Shown here piece by piece: positions 56,274-64,000 of a DNA stretch of 64,000 bases. Under the pieces are notes generated by a model. That model did no database searches. It worked only from the letters and a program-made list of their open reading frames with translations, and was not told the DNA's origin. The stretch is from JALORV01 sp963780715 (GTDB lineage: Bacteria > Pseudomonadota > Gammaproteobacteria > Burkholderiales > Burkholderiaceae_F), in assembly GCA_963780715.1 (NCBI GenBank), contig CAWADK010000001.1:1-64000 (forward strand), written 5' to 3'. A program made the translations under genes and the position numbers. Each line of letters starts with the position of its first letter. The first letter of the stretch is position 1.

Positions 56274-58484
56274 ATGAGCCAGCAAACACGAGTCCGCGAG
56301 TTCAGTCGCAGCGCACTGGCGCTGGCCGTCTTCGCCGCCTTTGCGGGCGCGCAGGCGCAGGAAAAGAAGGAGGAGGTGAAGAGCCCGATCGAGACCCAGG
56401 CCTCGGTCGAGGCCGGCGTAGCCGCGGCCACCGGCGACCAGTTCGACCGCGCCTTCTGGGGCCAGTACAACGGCATGCGCAACCAGGATGTCTACGGCAT
56501 TCTCAACTTCGATTACAGCCGCCGCGACACCTCGACCGCGACCTGGCTCGACATCACCGGCAGCAACCTCGGCCTGCAGACGCGTGAGTTGCTCCTGGAC
56601 TGGTCGCGACAGGGGGACTGGCGGCTGTTCGGCGGCTACAGCGAACTGCTGGCCGTCAACCCGTACACCATCAACACGGCGGTGCAGGGCACAGGCACCA
56701 CGACACCCACGTCGCAGTACCTGTTCGGCGGACCGGGCTCGGGCGGTGACACCGAACTGGCTACCAAGCGCAAGGGCCTGCTGCTGGGAGGGTCGAAGTG
56801 GTTCGGCTCCGAGCTTCAGCTCGAAGGCAACGTCAACCTCGAAAAGAAGACCGGCAACACGCAGTTCGGCGTGGGCAACAGCTGCCCGTCGACGGTGACA
56901 GCGGGCTGCAGCTTCGTACCCGGCGTCTCGTCCGGCATCGGCGTGCTGTATTTCCCGCAGCCGATCGACTACAACCACACGCAGATCGACGCGCGGCTCA
57001 ACTACGTCGGCTCGTCGCTGCAGCTTTCTGGCGGTTACTACGGCTCGTTCTTCACCAACAACAACGGCGCGCTGTATCCGGGAGTGCCGTCGACGCTGAA
57101 CAACGCGGTCAACCAGCCCTTGCCGGCCGGGCCCGGCGTGCAGGGCTATATCGGGCAGCAGGTCGCGCTCGCGCCCGAAAACCAGTTCAACTCGCTCGAC
57201 CTGACCGGTTCGTACACCTTCATGCCCCAGCTGCGCGCCAACTTCAAGGTGGCGTACACCCAGGGCAAGCAGGATCAGGACTTCGCCAGCGCCGGCCTGG
57301 TCGGCGCACCGGCCGGGGTCGGCAGCCTGAGCGGCGAGGTCAACACGACGCTGGCGCAGTTGCGCGTCGTCGGCACGCCGATCGAGAAGCTCACGATCGT
57401 CGGCGAATACCGCTATTACGACCAGAATGACGAGACGCCGGTGGTGGCGTACAACCAGATCGGTACCACGAGCTTCACCAACCAGACGACGTCGCGCGAG
57501 GTCAACAGCGCGAAGCTGGAGGCGAGCTATCGCTTTCCGTGGCGCATCCAGGGCCTGGCCGGCGTCGGCTGGAATTCGATCGACCGCAGCTTCACGCCGA
57601 CCGCGTCCTACACCGGCATTAGCGCGCAGCGCGAGTCGACCGACGAGACATCCTGGTGGCTGCAGGTTGGTCGCAGCCTGACCGAGAGCATCAGCGGCTG
57701 GGTCAAGTACACCGGCAGCAAGCGTGACGGCTCGAGCTGGCTCGCACCTTCGTCCAACGGCGTTGGACTGGTGACGGTCAGCAATCCGACGTCGCAGTTG
57801 GGCCCCAACGCGATCTACATGCCGACGCTCGCGGACCGCGACCGCAGCGCGGTTCGGCTGATGGTCAACTGGATGGCCACCGAAGCCCTCAGCGTTCAGT
57901 TCGCGGCCGACTTCGGTCGCGACGATTACGAAGCGCCCACCCAGTACGCGCTGCAGCAGTCCAAGTTCGATCTGTACACGGTCGACGTCAACTACGCGCT
58001 GTCGGAGGCGTGGAATCTGAACGGGTACCTGTCGACCGGAAGCCAGAAGCTGAACCAGGCGCGCCCCGCCGGCTACATCCTGTCATTCGACGACAGTTCC
58101 TTCATGGCCGGCGTCGGCTTCAACGGACGCCCAAGCGAGAAACTGCAGATCGGCGGCACGCTGTCCTACATCACGAACACCGACAAGTACGCGCAATCGC
58201 TCGGCCCCGACGCGGCGCCCGGCAACGCGCAGCTGCTCGCGGTGACTGGCGGTCTGCCGGATGTGCTGTACCGGCGCACCGAGCTGCGCTTGTTCGGAAC
58301 TTATGCGTACAGCCCGAGCTCGTCGTTCCGGCTCGATGCAGCCTATCAGCGGCTCACCTACGACGACTGGGGCTGGCAGTTCGGGGGCACGCCGTTCCTC
58401 TACAGCGACAACACCTCGGTGTATCTGCAGCCGAACCAGAACGTCGGCTACCTCGGGATCAGCTACATCTACTCCTGGCGCTGA
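56274..58484 (+). CDS. mtrB: MtrB/PioB-family outer-membrane beta-barrel
   Basis: 736-residue predicted barrel with a signal peptide (cleavage near AQAQ, residue 28) and repeated amphipathic strands through the chain, as in the 26-28-strand MtrB porins. It should sheathe MtrA and dock a decaheme lipoprotein outside. The N-terminal CXXC motif described in Shewanella MtrB is absent; the only cysteines seen are in an extracellular-loop-like segment near residues 203-213 (CPSTVTAGC). The C-terminus reads YIYSWR. ATG 56274 is chosen because the longer frame lies inside mtrA. Confidence 0.87.
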   Translation: MSQQTRVREFSRSALALAVFAAFAGAQAQEKKEEVKSPIETQASVEAGVAAATGDQFDRAFWGQYNGMRNQDVYGILNFDYSRRDTSTATWLDITGSNLGLQTRELLLDWSRQGDWRLFGGYSELLAVNPYTINTAVQGTGTTTPTSQYLFGGPGSGGDTELATKRKGLLLGGSKWFGSELQLEGNVNLEKKTGNTQFGVGNSCPSTVTAGCSFVPGVSSGIGVLYFPQPIDYNHTQIDARLNYVGSSLQLSGGYYGSFFTNNNGALYPGVPSTLNNAVNQPLPAGPGVQGYIGQQVALAPENQFNSLDLTGSYTFMPQLRANFKVAYTQGKQDQDFASAGLVGAPAGVGSLSGEVNTTLAQLRVVGTPIEKLTIVGEYRYYDQNDETPVVAYNQIGTTSFTNQTTSREVNSAKLEASYRFPWRIQGLAGVGWNSIDRSFTPTASYTGISAQRESTDETSWWLQVGRSLTESISGWVKYTGSKRDGSSWLAPSSNGVGLVTVSNPTSQLGPNAIYMPTLADRDRSAVRLMVNWMATEALSVQFAADFGRDDYEAPTQYALQQSKFDLYTVDVNYALSEAWNLNGYLSTGSQKLNQARPAGYILSFDDSSFMAGVGFNGRPSEKLQIGGTLSYITNTDKYAQSLGPDAAPGNAQLLAVTGGLPDVLYRRTELRLFGTYAYSPSSSFRLDAAYQRLTYDDWGWQFGGTPFLYSDNTSVYLQPNQNVGYLGISYIYSWR

Positions 58485-58535
58485 GCGGTGCCCGGCGGCC
58501 GCAAATCGCCGCAGGCCGGGGAGGGTAAGTACCGA

Positions 58536-58554
58536 GACCGCGCATTGCGCGGTC
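58536..58554 (+). terminator. Hairpin after mtrB
   Basis: Inverted repeat GACCGCGC / GCGCGGTC with loop ATT, 51 bases after the mtrB stop and followed by GTTCCTTT. A moderate intrinsic terminator candidate separating the mtr and ccm genes. Confidence 0.5.
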
Positions 58555-58603
58555 GTTCCTTTGATGCAGCGCAGTCGGCGGGTTGACCTAGCTCCAATCC
58601 GGC

Positions 58604-58623
58604 TGTAACGCAACTTGTAACGC
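58604..58623 (+). promoter_or_regulatory. Direct repeat TGTAACGC x2 upstream of ccmA
   Basis: Two copies of TGTAACGC with a 12-base period, 58 bases upstream of ccmA. The half-site equals the arm of the palindrome upstream of the decaheme genes, hinting at a common regulator for cytochromes and their maturation genes. Confidence 0.4.
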
Positions 58624-58680
58624 CGCACGCCCTCCCGTACTCTGCGCGCCGCAACATCGAAGCGCGCCAACTTCCCCCTG

Positions 58681-59343
58681 ATGATCGAGGCTGTCGACCT
58701 GACCTGTGAACGCGGAGAGCGACTGCTCTTTTCCGGCCTGGCGTTCTCGGCTGAAAACGGCACGCTGCTCCGGATCGCCGGTCCCAATGGCACCGGTAAG
58801 ACCAGCCTGCTGCGGATCATGTGCGGTCTGCTCGAACCCACCGCCGGCGAGGTGCGCTGGCGGGGCGGCAACATCCGCCGGCTGCGCGAGGAGTACTGGA
58901 AGGACCTCGTCTACATCGGCCACCTTAATGGCGTGAAGGACGACCTGACGGTCCGCGAGAACCTGCGGGTGTCGGTCCGGGTGGGCGGCCGCGCAGCTGG
59001 CGAGGCGCAGCTGGCGCAGGCGCTCGACGCGGTCGGGCTCGCCGGGTTCGAAGACACGATGGCCCGTTTCCTGTCGCAGGGCCAGCGGCGGCGTGTCGCC
59101 CTGGCGCGGCTCTACGTCAGCGAGTCCGTCCCACTGTGGATCCTCGACGAGCCGTTCACGGCACTCGACGTGCGTGGCGTGGCGAACCTCAGCGCACTGA
59201 TCGCGCGCCACATCGAAGGCGGTGGAACCGTCGTTCTGACCACGCACCAGGAAGTACCGGTCGACGCTGCCCGCCGCAAGCGCGTGGACCTGGGCAGCCC
59301 CGCTGCCGTGCCTGCTGCCGAGGCCGAGGATGCTGCGTGCTGA
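58681..59343 (+). CDS. ccmA: Cytochrome c maturation ABC transporter ATPase CcmA
   Basis: 220-residue ATPase of the CcmABCD complex that releases holo-CcmE from CcmC. Walker A GPNGTGKTS is at 34-42, the ABC signature LSQGQRRR near 128, Walker B LWILDEP near 150 and the switch histidine in TTHQ near 187. First gene of a System I (ccm) operon; its stop overlaps the ccmB GTG. Confidence 0.93.
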   Translation: MIEAVDLTCERGERLLFSGLAFSAENGTLLRIAGPNGTGKTSLLRIMCGLLEPTAGEVRWRGGNIRRLREEYWKDLVYIGHLNGVKDDLTVRENLRVSVRVGGRAAGEAQLAQALDAVGLAGFEDTMARFLSQGQRRRVALARLYVSESVPLWILDEPFTALDVRGVANLSALIARHIEGGGTVVLTTHQEVPVDAARRKRVDLGSPAAVPAAEAEDAAC

Positions 59344-60005
59344 ATACCTTCCTGCAGGTCATCCGGCGCGACCTGCTGCTCGCGGTCCGGCAGAAAGCCG
59401 ACGTCCTCAATACGCTCTTCTTCTTCGTGGTGGTCGTCACCATCGTGCCGCTGGGCATCGGACCGGAACCGAACCTCCTGCGCTCGATCGCGCCGGGCGT
59501 GGTCTGGGTCGCTGCGCTGCTCGCCGCGATCCTGTCACTGCCGCGGCTCTTTGCCAACGACCACGCCGACGGCACGCTCGAGCAGATGCTGCTCTCGGCC
59601 GAGCCCCTGCCGCTGATCGTGCTCGGCAAGGCGGTTGCGCACTGGCTGGTGACCGGCCTGCCGCTGACCGTGATGTCGATCGTGTTCGGAGTCGCGTTCG
59701 ATCTGGGGCTGGAGGAGACCTTCGTCATGGTCGTCTCGCTGGCGCTGGGCACGCCCGTGCTCAGCCTGATCGGCGCGGTCGGCGCCGCGCTGACGCTCGG
59801 TCTGCGCGGGGGCGGGGTGTTAACATCCTTGCTCGTTCTGCCGCTCTATATCCCGGTGCTGATCTTCGGTTCGGGGGCGGTGGGTGCAGCGGCGACCAGC
59901 GTCAGCTATTCCGCGTATCTCCTCCTGCTGGGCGCCTTCCTGCTGTTCGCGATCGTACTGACGCCCTGGCTCGTCGGCATCGCGCTGCGCATATCGGTGG
60001 AGTAG
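59337..60005 (+). CDS. ccmB: Heme exporter membrane protein CcmB
   Basis: 222-residue, six-helix permease partner of CcmA. The segment FANDHADGTLEQMLLS near residue 75 and the N-terminal RRDLLLAVRQKADVLNTLFFF are CcmB hallmarks. The start is GTG 59337 within the end of ccmA; no ATG fits the family start. Confidence 0.92.
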   Translation: MLNTFLQVIRRDLLLAVRQKADVLNTLFFFVVVVTIVPLGIGPEPNLLRSIAPGVVWVAALLAAILSLPRLFANDHADGTLEQMLLSAEPLPLIVLGKAVAHWLVTGLPLTVMSIVFGVAFDLGLEETFVMVVSLALGTPVLSLIGAVGAALTLGLRGGGVLTSLLVLPLYIPVLIFGSGAVGAAATSVSYSAYLLLLGAFLLFAIVLTPWLVGIALRISVE

Positions 60006-60039
60006 CGAACGACATGAGCGAATTGCCATACACCCGCCG

Positions 60040-60801
60040 ATGAATACATCGACCGCCCCGCGCTTCAACCTGTACTGGTTTTCGTCGCCGCAGACGTTCT
60101 ATCCGCTGGCGGGCCGGCTCGTGCCGTGGTTCGCCGCGCTGGCCATCGTCCTGACGCTGATCGGCCTGTATGTCGCCTTCTTCGTGGCGCCCACCGACGC
60201 GACACAGGGTGACAGCTACCGCATCATCTTCATCCATGTGCCGGCCGCGTGGATGTCGATGTTCCTGTACGTCGTGATGGCGTTCTGGGCCGCGGTGGGA
60301 CTGGCCTTCAACACGCGCCTGTCGTCGATGATGGCCACGGCCATTGCGCCGACGGGCGCGCTGATGACCTTTCTTGCACTGTGGACAGGTGCGCTCTGGG
60401 GGCGCCCAACCTGGGGTGCCTACTGGGTGTGGGACGCGCGCCTGACGTCGGAACTGATCCTGCTCTTCCTGTACCTCGGCTTCATCGCGCTGCAGGCCGC
60501 CATCGACGATCCGCGCCGGGCCGACAAGGCCGGCGCCGTGCTGGCGATCGTTGGCGTCATCAACGTGCCGATCATCTACTTCTCGGTCAAGTGGTGGAAC
60601 ACGCTGCACCAGGGGGCCTCGGTAAGCGTCAAGGGCTCGTCGATGGCCACGACGATGCTGGTGGGAATGCTCATCATGGCACTGGCTTACTGGATGTACG
60701 CTATCGCCGCCGTTCTCGTCCGGGTACGCACGATCATCCTTGAGAGGGAGAGGCGCGCGGACTGGGTTCGGGAACTTGTTGCCAGGGAGACGCTCAAGTG
60801 A
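60040..60801 (+). CDS. ccmC: Heme-handling protein CcmC
   Basis: 253-residue, six-helix protein that loads heme onto CcmE. The tryptophan-rich heme-handling (WWD) domain is WGRPTWGAYWVWDARLTSEL near residue 120, flanked by conserved histidines in FIHVPAAW near 65 and TLHQGAS near 190. A 34-base spacer separates it from ccmB; the stop overlaps ccmD (GTGA). Confidence 0.93.
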   Translation: MNTSTAPRFNLYWFSSPQTFYPLAGRLVPWFAALAIVLTLIGLYVAFFVAPTDATQGDSYRIIFIHVPAAWMSMFLYVVMAFWAAVGLAFNTRLSSMMATAIAPTGALMTFLALWTGALWGRPTWGAYWVWDARLTSELILLFLYLGFIALQAAIDDPRRADKAGAVLAIVGVINVPIIYFSVKWWNTLHQGASVSVKGSSMATTMLVGMLIMALAYWMYAIAAVLVRVRTIILERERRADWVRELVARETLK

Positions 60802-60977
60802 ACTGGGGCAGCTGGGATGCCTTCTGGGCGATGGGCGGCTACGGCCTCTATGTCTGGGGTTCGTATGCAGTGGCGGTCGCGGTCGCCGCGATCGAGATCT
60901 GGCAACTGAGAGCGCGCCGGCGCGCAGCCGTGGCAGAAGCGGTGCGCGAGAGTGCGCGAGCACGGAGTGCAGCATGA
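60798..60977 (+). CDS. ccmD: Heme exporter subunit CcmD
   Basis: 59-residue small protein with one membrane helix (about 18-36) and a basic C-terminal tail. It reads MNWGSWDAFWAMGGYGLYVWGSY, whose tyrosine/tryptophan wording is typical of CcmD. GTG 60798 overlaps the ccmC stop and its own stop overlaps the ccmE ATG. It keeps the CcmABC-CcmE complex together. Confidence 0.87.
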   Translation: MNWGSWDAFWAMGGYGLYVWGSYAVAVAVAAIEIWQLRARRRAAVAEAVRESARARSAA

Positions 60978-61423
60978 AACCGAGACACAAGCGAATCGCG
61001 TTGATCGTGGGCGGCCTGGCCATCCTGGGCGTGGCGGCAACTCTGGTCCTGTCGGCCTTCCAGGAGAACCTGGTGTTCTTCTACAGCCCGACGCAGGTGG
61101 CCAACAAGGAAGTCCCGCAGGGCAAGGCGTTCCGCATCGGCGGTCTGGTCGAGCAGGGCAGCCTGAAGCGCGGCGCTGACGGCCTCACCGTCACGTTCAA
61201 CGTGACCGACACGGCGAAGGTCATCCCGGTCACGTACTCGGGGATCCTTCCGGACCTCTTCAAGGAAGGCAAGGGCGTCGTCGCGCAGGGCCGGATCGGT
61301 CCCGACGGCACGTTCCGTGCGCACGAAGTGCTGGCCAAGCACGACGAGAACTACATGCCGCCGGAGGCCGCGCATGCGGTCGAGCAGGCGCACAAGGCTC
61401 AGAAGACGGTCAAGGTTCCGTAG
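60974..61423 (+). CDS. ccmE: Heme chaperone CcmE
   Basis: 149-residue periplasmic chaperone anchored by one N-terminal helix (about 8-28). The covalent heme ligand is His123 in LAKHDENYMPPE, with the conserved tyrosine at 127. ATG 60974 gives an ATGA overlap with ccmD. Confidence 0.93.
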   Translation: MKPRHKRIALIVGGLAILGVAATLVLSAFQENLVFFYSPTQVANKEVPQGKAFRIGGLVEQGSLKRGADGLTVTFNVTDTAKVIPVTYSGILPDLFKEGKGVVAQGRIGPDGTFRAHEVLAKHDENYMPPEAAHAVEQAHKAQKTVKVP

Positions 61424-61435
61424 CGGGAGAGTTCG

Positions 61436-63406
61436 ATGGTTCCGGAGATAGGTCACTTTGCGCTGATCCTTGCGCTGCTGATTTCGGTGGTGCAGGCCGC
61501 GCTTCCGATCGTCGGCGCGGCGCGCGGCGATCGCGTCTGGATGGCGGTCGCACGCCCGGCGGCGCGCGGCCAGGCGTTCTTCGTCACGCTGGCCTACCTG
61601 TGCCTGGTGGCATCGTTCGTCAACAACGACTTCTCGGTGCTGAACGTCGCGACCAACTCGAACTCCCAGTTGCCGCTGCAGTACCGGATCGCGGCCAGCT
61701 GGGGCTCGCATGAAGGCTCGATGCTGCTGTGGGTGCTGATGCTGTCGTGGTGGACCTTCGCGGTGGCGCAGTTCTCGAAGCACCTGCCCGACGAAATGAT
61801 GGCGCGCGTGATCGGCGTCCAGGGCTTCGTGTCGGTGGGCTTCCTGCTCTTCATGCTGACCACCTCGGATCCGTTCGACCGGCTGTTCCCGCCGGCGCCC
61901 GACGGCCGTGACCTCAACCCGCTGCTGCAGGACCCGGGCATGGTGTTCCATCCGCCGATGCTCTACATGGGTTATGTCGGGTTCTCGGTCGCCTTTGCGT
62001 TCGCGATCGCCGCACTGCTCGGCGGCAAGCTCGACGCGGCCTGGGCACGCTGGTCGCGCCCCTGGACGACGTTGGCGTGGTGCTTCCTGACCGTGGGCAT
62101 CGCGCTCGGCAGCTGGTGGGCCTATTACGAACTCGGCTGGGGCGGCTGGTGGTTCTGGGACCCGGTCGAGAATGCGTCGTTCATGCCGTGGCTGGTCGGA
62201 ACTGCACTGATCCACTCGCTGGCGGTCACCGAAAAGCGCGGCAGCTTCAAGAGCTGGACCGTGCTGCTGGCGATCAGCACGTTTTCGCTGTCGCTGCTCG
62301 GCACCTTCCTCGTGCGCTCAGGCGTGCTGACCTCGGTGCATGCGTTCGCAACCGATCCGAAGCGCGGCGTCTTCATCCTCGGCTTCCTCGTCATCGTCAT
62401 CGGGGCATCGCTGGCGCTCTTCGCCTGGCGCGCGCCGAAGGTCGGGCTCGGTGGCAAGTTCGATACCGTCTCGCGCGAGTCCTTCCTGCTGATGAACAAC
62501 GTGCTGCTGGCGGTGGCGTGCGCCTCGGTGCTGCTCGGGACGCTCTATCCGCTGTTCCTCGATGCGCTCAACCTCGGCAAGATCTCGGTCGGCCCGCCGT
62601 ACTTCGACGCGGTGTTCGTCCCGATCATGGCGCCGCTGGTCTTCCTGATGGGCATCGGTCCCATTGCCCGCTGGAAGAAGGCGGAGCTGCCGGATCTCGC
62701 GTCACGGCTCAAGTGGGCGCTCGGCGTCAGCCTTGCTTCCGCGCTCATCGTGCCGTTCATCGCGGGTCGCTGGACGCCGATGATCGCCTTCGGCCTTTTC
62801 CTCGCGTTCTGGGTGGTCGCGTCGGCCGCGGTCAACGTCAAGGAGCGCGTGCGCCACATCAAGGGCGGCCTGTGGGAGCGGCTCAGGGTGCAGGGCCGGT
62901 CCTACTGGGGCATGCAGCTTGCCCACTTCGGGGTGGCGGTATTCATCATCGGCGTCACGCTGGTCAAGGGCTATGAGGTCGAGCGTGACGTGAGGATGGA
63001 TATCGGTGACTCGGTGACGGTCAACGATTACGCGTTCAAGTTCGAGGGCACCAAGGAGATCCGCGGTCCGAATTACACGGGCGCGCGCGGTTCGGTCGAG
63101 GTGACCAAGAACGGCCGCTACGTCGAGCACCTGTATCCGGAAAAGCGCATCTACAACGTGCAGCAGATGCCGATGACCGAGGCGGCCATCGACTCCAGCC
63201 CGCTCGGCGACCTCTACGTTTCGCTCGGCGAGCCGGTGGCCAACGGTGCCTGGAGCGTGCGCGTTTATCACAAGCCGTTCATTACCTGGATCTGGGGCGG
63301 GTGCGTGCTGATGGCGCTCGGCGGCCTCGTGGCGCTCTCGGACCGTCGCTACCGGTTGCTGGCGCGCCGCTCGCAGGGCATCGATGCCGCCGCGGCGAAG
63401 GCCTGA
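61436..63406 (+). CDS. ccmF: Heme lyase subunit CcmF
   Basis: 656-residue multi-helix protein that ligates heme from CcmE to apocytochrome. The WWD domain is in GWGGWWFWDPVENASFMPWL near residue 240, and conserved histidines flank it (WGSHEGSMLLW near 90, LIHSLAVTEKRG near 260). Its length matches the family. It follows ccmE by 12 bases and precedes ccmG by 6. Confidence 0.94.
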   Translation: MVPEIGHFALILALLISVVQAALPIVGAARGDRVWMAVARPAARGQAFFVTLAYLCLVASFVNNDFSVLNVATNSNSQLPLQYRIAASWGSHEGSMLLWVLMLSWWTFAVAQFSKHLPDEMMARVIGVQGFVSVGFLLFMLTTSDPFDRLFPPAPDGRDLNPLLQDPGMVFHPPMLYMGYVGFSVAFAFAIAALLGGKLDAAWARWSRPWTTLAWCFLTVGIALGSWWAYYELGWGGWWFWDPVENASFMPWLVGTALIHSLAVTEKRGSFKSWTVLLAISTFSLSLLGTFLVRSGVLTSVHAFATDPKRGVFILGFLVIVIGASLALFAWRAPKVGLGGKFDTVSRESFLLMNNVLLAVACASVLLGTLYPLFLDALNLGKISVGPPYFDAVFVPIMAPLVFLMGIGPIARWKKAELPDLASRLKWALGVSLASALIVPFIAGRWTPMIAFGLFLAFWVVASAAVNVKERVRHIKGGLWERLRVQGRSYWGMQLAHFGVAVFIIGVTLVKGYEVERDVRMDIGDSVTVNDYAFKFEGTKEIRGPNYTGARGSVEVTKNGRYVEHLYPEKRIYNVQQMPMTEAAIDSSPLGDLYVSLGEPVANGAWSVRVYHKPFITWIWGGCVLMALGGLVALSDRRYRLLARRSQGIDAAAAKA

Positions 63407-63412
63407 ACAACG

Positions 63413-63949
63413 ATGCGCAGAGTTCTCGTCTACCTGCTGCCGCTGGCGGTCTTCCTCGTCGTGGCGGTCTTCCTGCTGCGCGGTCTGTGGCTCAATCCGC
63501 GCGAGGTGCCCTCACCGTTCATCGACAAGCCGGCGCCGATGTTTTCACTGACGCAGCTGGCGCAGCCCGACGCCAAGTTCTCGCCGGCGGACATGAAGGG
63601 GCAGGTGTGGCTGCTCAATGTGTGGGCGTCGTGGTGCGTGGCGTGCCGCCAGGAGCATCCGCTGCTCGTCGAACTGGCCCGGCAGAAAGCGGTCCCGATC
63701 GTGGGGCTCAACTACAAGGACAAGCCCGACGCCGCCAAGGCGTGGCTCGCCAAGCTTGGTGATCCCTACGATCTCTCGGTCAAGGACATCGACGGGCGAG
63801 TCGGTATCGACTACGGCGTCTATGGCGTTCCGGAGACATTCGTCATCGACAAGAACGGGGTGATCCGCTTCAAGCAGATCGGCCCGATCACCGAGGACGT
63901 CTGGAAGCAGAAGCTGCTGCCGATGCTGGAACAGCTGAGGAAAGCATGA
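63413..63949 (+). CDS. ccmG: Thiol:disulfide oxidoreductase CcmG (DsbE)
   Basis: 178-residue membrane-anchored thioredoxin-fold protein that reduces apocytochrome cysteines. The active site is WCVAC (Cys75, Cys78), and the cis-proline region is GVPETFVIDKNG near 138. N-terminal helix about 5-23. Its stop overlaps the ccmH start. Confidence 0.93.
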   Translation: MRRVLVYLLPLAVFLVVAVFLLRGLWLNPREVPSPFIDKPAPMFSLTQLAQPDAKFSPADMKGQVWLLNVWASWCVACRQEHPLLVELARQKAVPIVGLNYKDKPDAAKAWLAKLGDPYDLSVKDIDGRVGIDYGVYGVPETFVIDKNGVIRFKQIGPITEDVWKQKLLPMLEQLRKA

Positions 63950-64000
63950 GACGGGCGCTCGCTGTTCTGCTGCTCGCAATGCTGCCGCTGGCGGCCGCGA
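63946..64000 (+). CDS. ccmH: CcmH (CycL), first 18 codons only
   Basis: ATG 63946 overlaps the ccmG stop (ATGA) and opens a frame with a basic start and a leucine/alanine-rich signal peptide (MRRALAVLLLAMLPLAAA) that runs off the window. Identity rests on position after ccmG, the normal System I order, and the signal peptide. Confidence 0.65.
   Translation, partial: MRRALAVLLLAMLPLAAA

Overview
The window is 64 kb of GC-rich, gene-dense bacterial chromosome. No rRNA, tRNA, CRISPR array, prophage or insertion sequence was recognised. The gene set is a 14-gene nuo complex I, Na+-NQR, TRAP transporters, System I cytochrome c maturation and MtrA/MtrB/MtrC-type cytochromes. Together with short palindromic CCCCC/GGGGG elements, it suggests a Betaproteobacterium (Burkholderiales or Rhodocyclales) with an anaerobic or facultative, possibly metal-reducing, respiratory lifestyle. 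The taxonomic placement is inference.

Layout. 1-2251 (minus): pepE and a truncated DASS-type anion transporter. 2630-3205 (plus): a secreted SYLF-domain protein. 3338-9749 (minus): frdC-frdA-frdB-aspA-dcuB, a fumarate-respiration unit (C4-dicarboxylate exchange, aspartate to fumarate, fumarate to succinate). 9980-29546 (plus): one nearly gap-free run of 2-oxoacid:acceptor oxidoreductase genes (gamma, alpha, beta and a GltD/ferredoxin-like subunit), malic enzyme and nuoA-N. 29779-33869: a membrane Ser/Thr kinase with an extracytoplasmic sensor, an MFS transporter and a cyclic-nucleotide-binding-fold protein. 34057-41702 (plus): nqrABCDEF, a CBS-domain gene, apbE and nqrM. 41727-48454 (minus): two TRAP uptake systems (TAXI type with a fused permease and DUF1850; DctPQM type). 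48999-58484 (plus): two decaheme surface lipoproteins flanking a helix-hairpin-helix protein, then a decaheme MtrA and an MtrB-like outer-membrane barrel. 58681-64000 (plus): ccmABCDEFG and the start of ccmH.

How it fits together. Reducing power made by the 2-oxoacid oxidoreductase and malic enzyme can enter the quinone pool through complex I or Na+-NQR. It can leave through the di-heme quinol:fumarate reductase, or across the outer membrane through the MtrA-MtrB-decaheme conduit (30 heme sites in three cytochromes). The adjacent ccm genes would supply the heme-attachment machinery. FNR-box-like palindromes lie at the frd, por and nqr promoters and suggest shared oxygen control.

Sequence quality. 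At least six genes (porA 3' end, malic enzyme, nqrB 5' end, apbE, dctM, dctQ) have broken frames. Each is restored by removing one or two bases, often from short homopolymers. This one-sided pattern looks like insertion errors in the assembly rather than gene decay, and it also casts doubt on an apparent in-frame nuoG-nuoH fusion.
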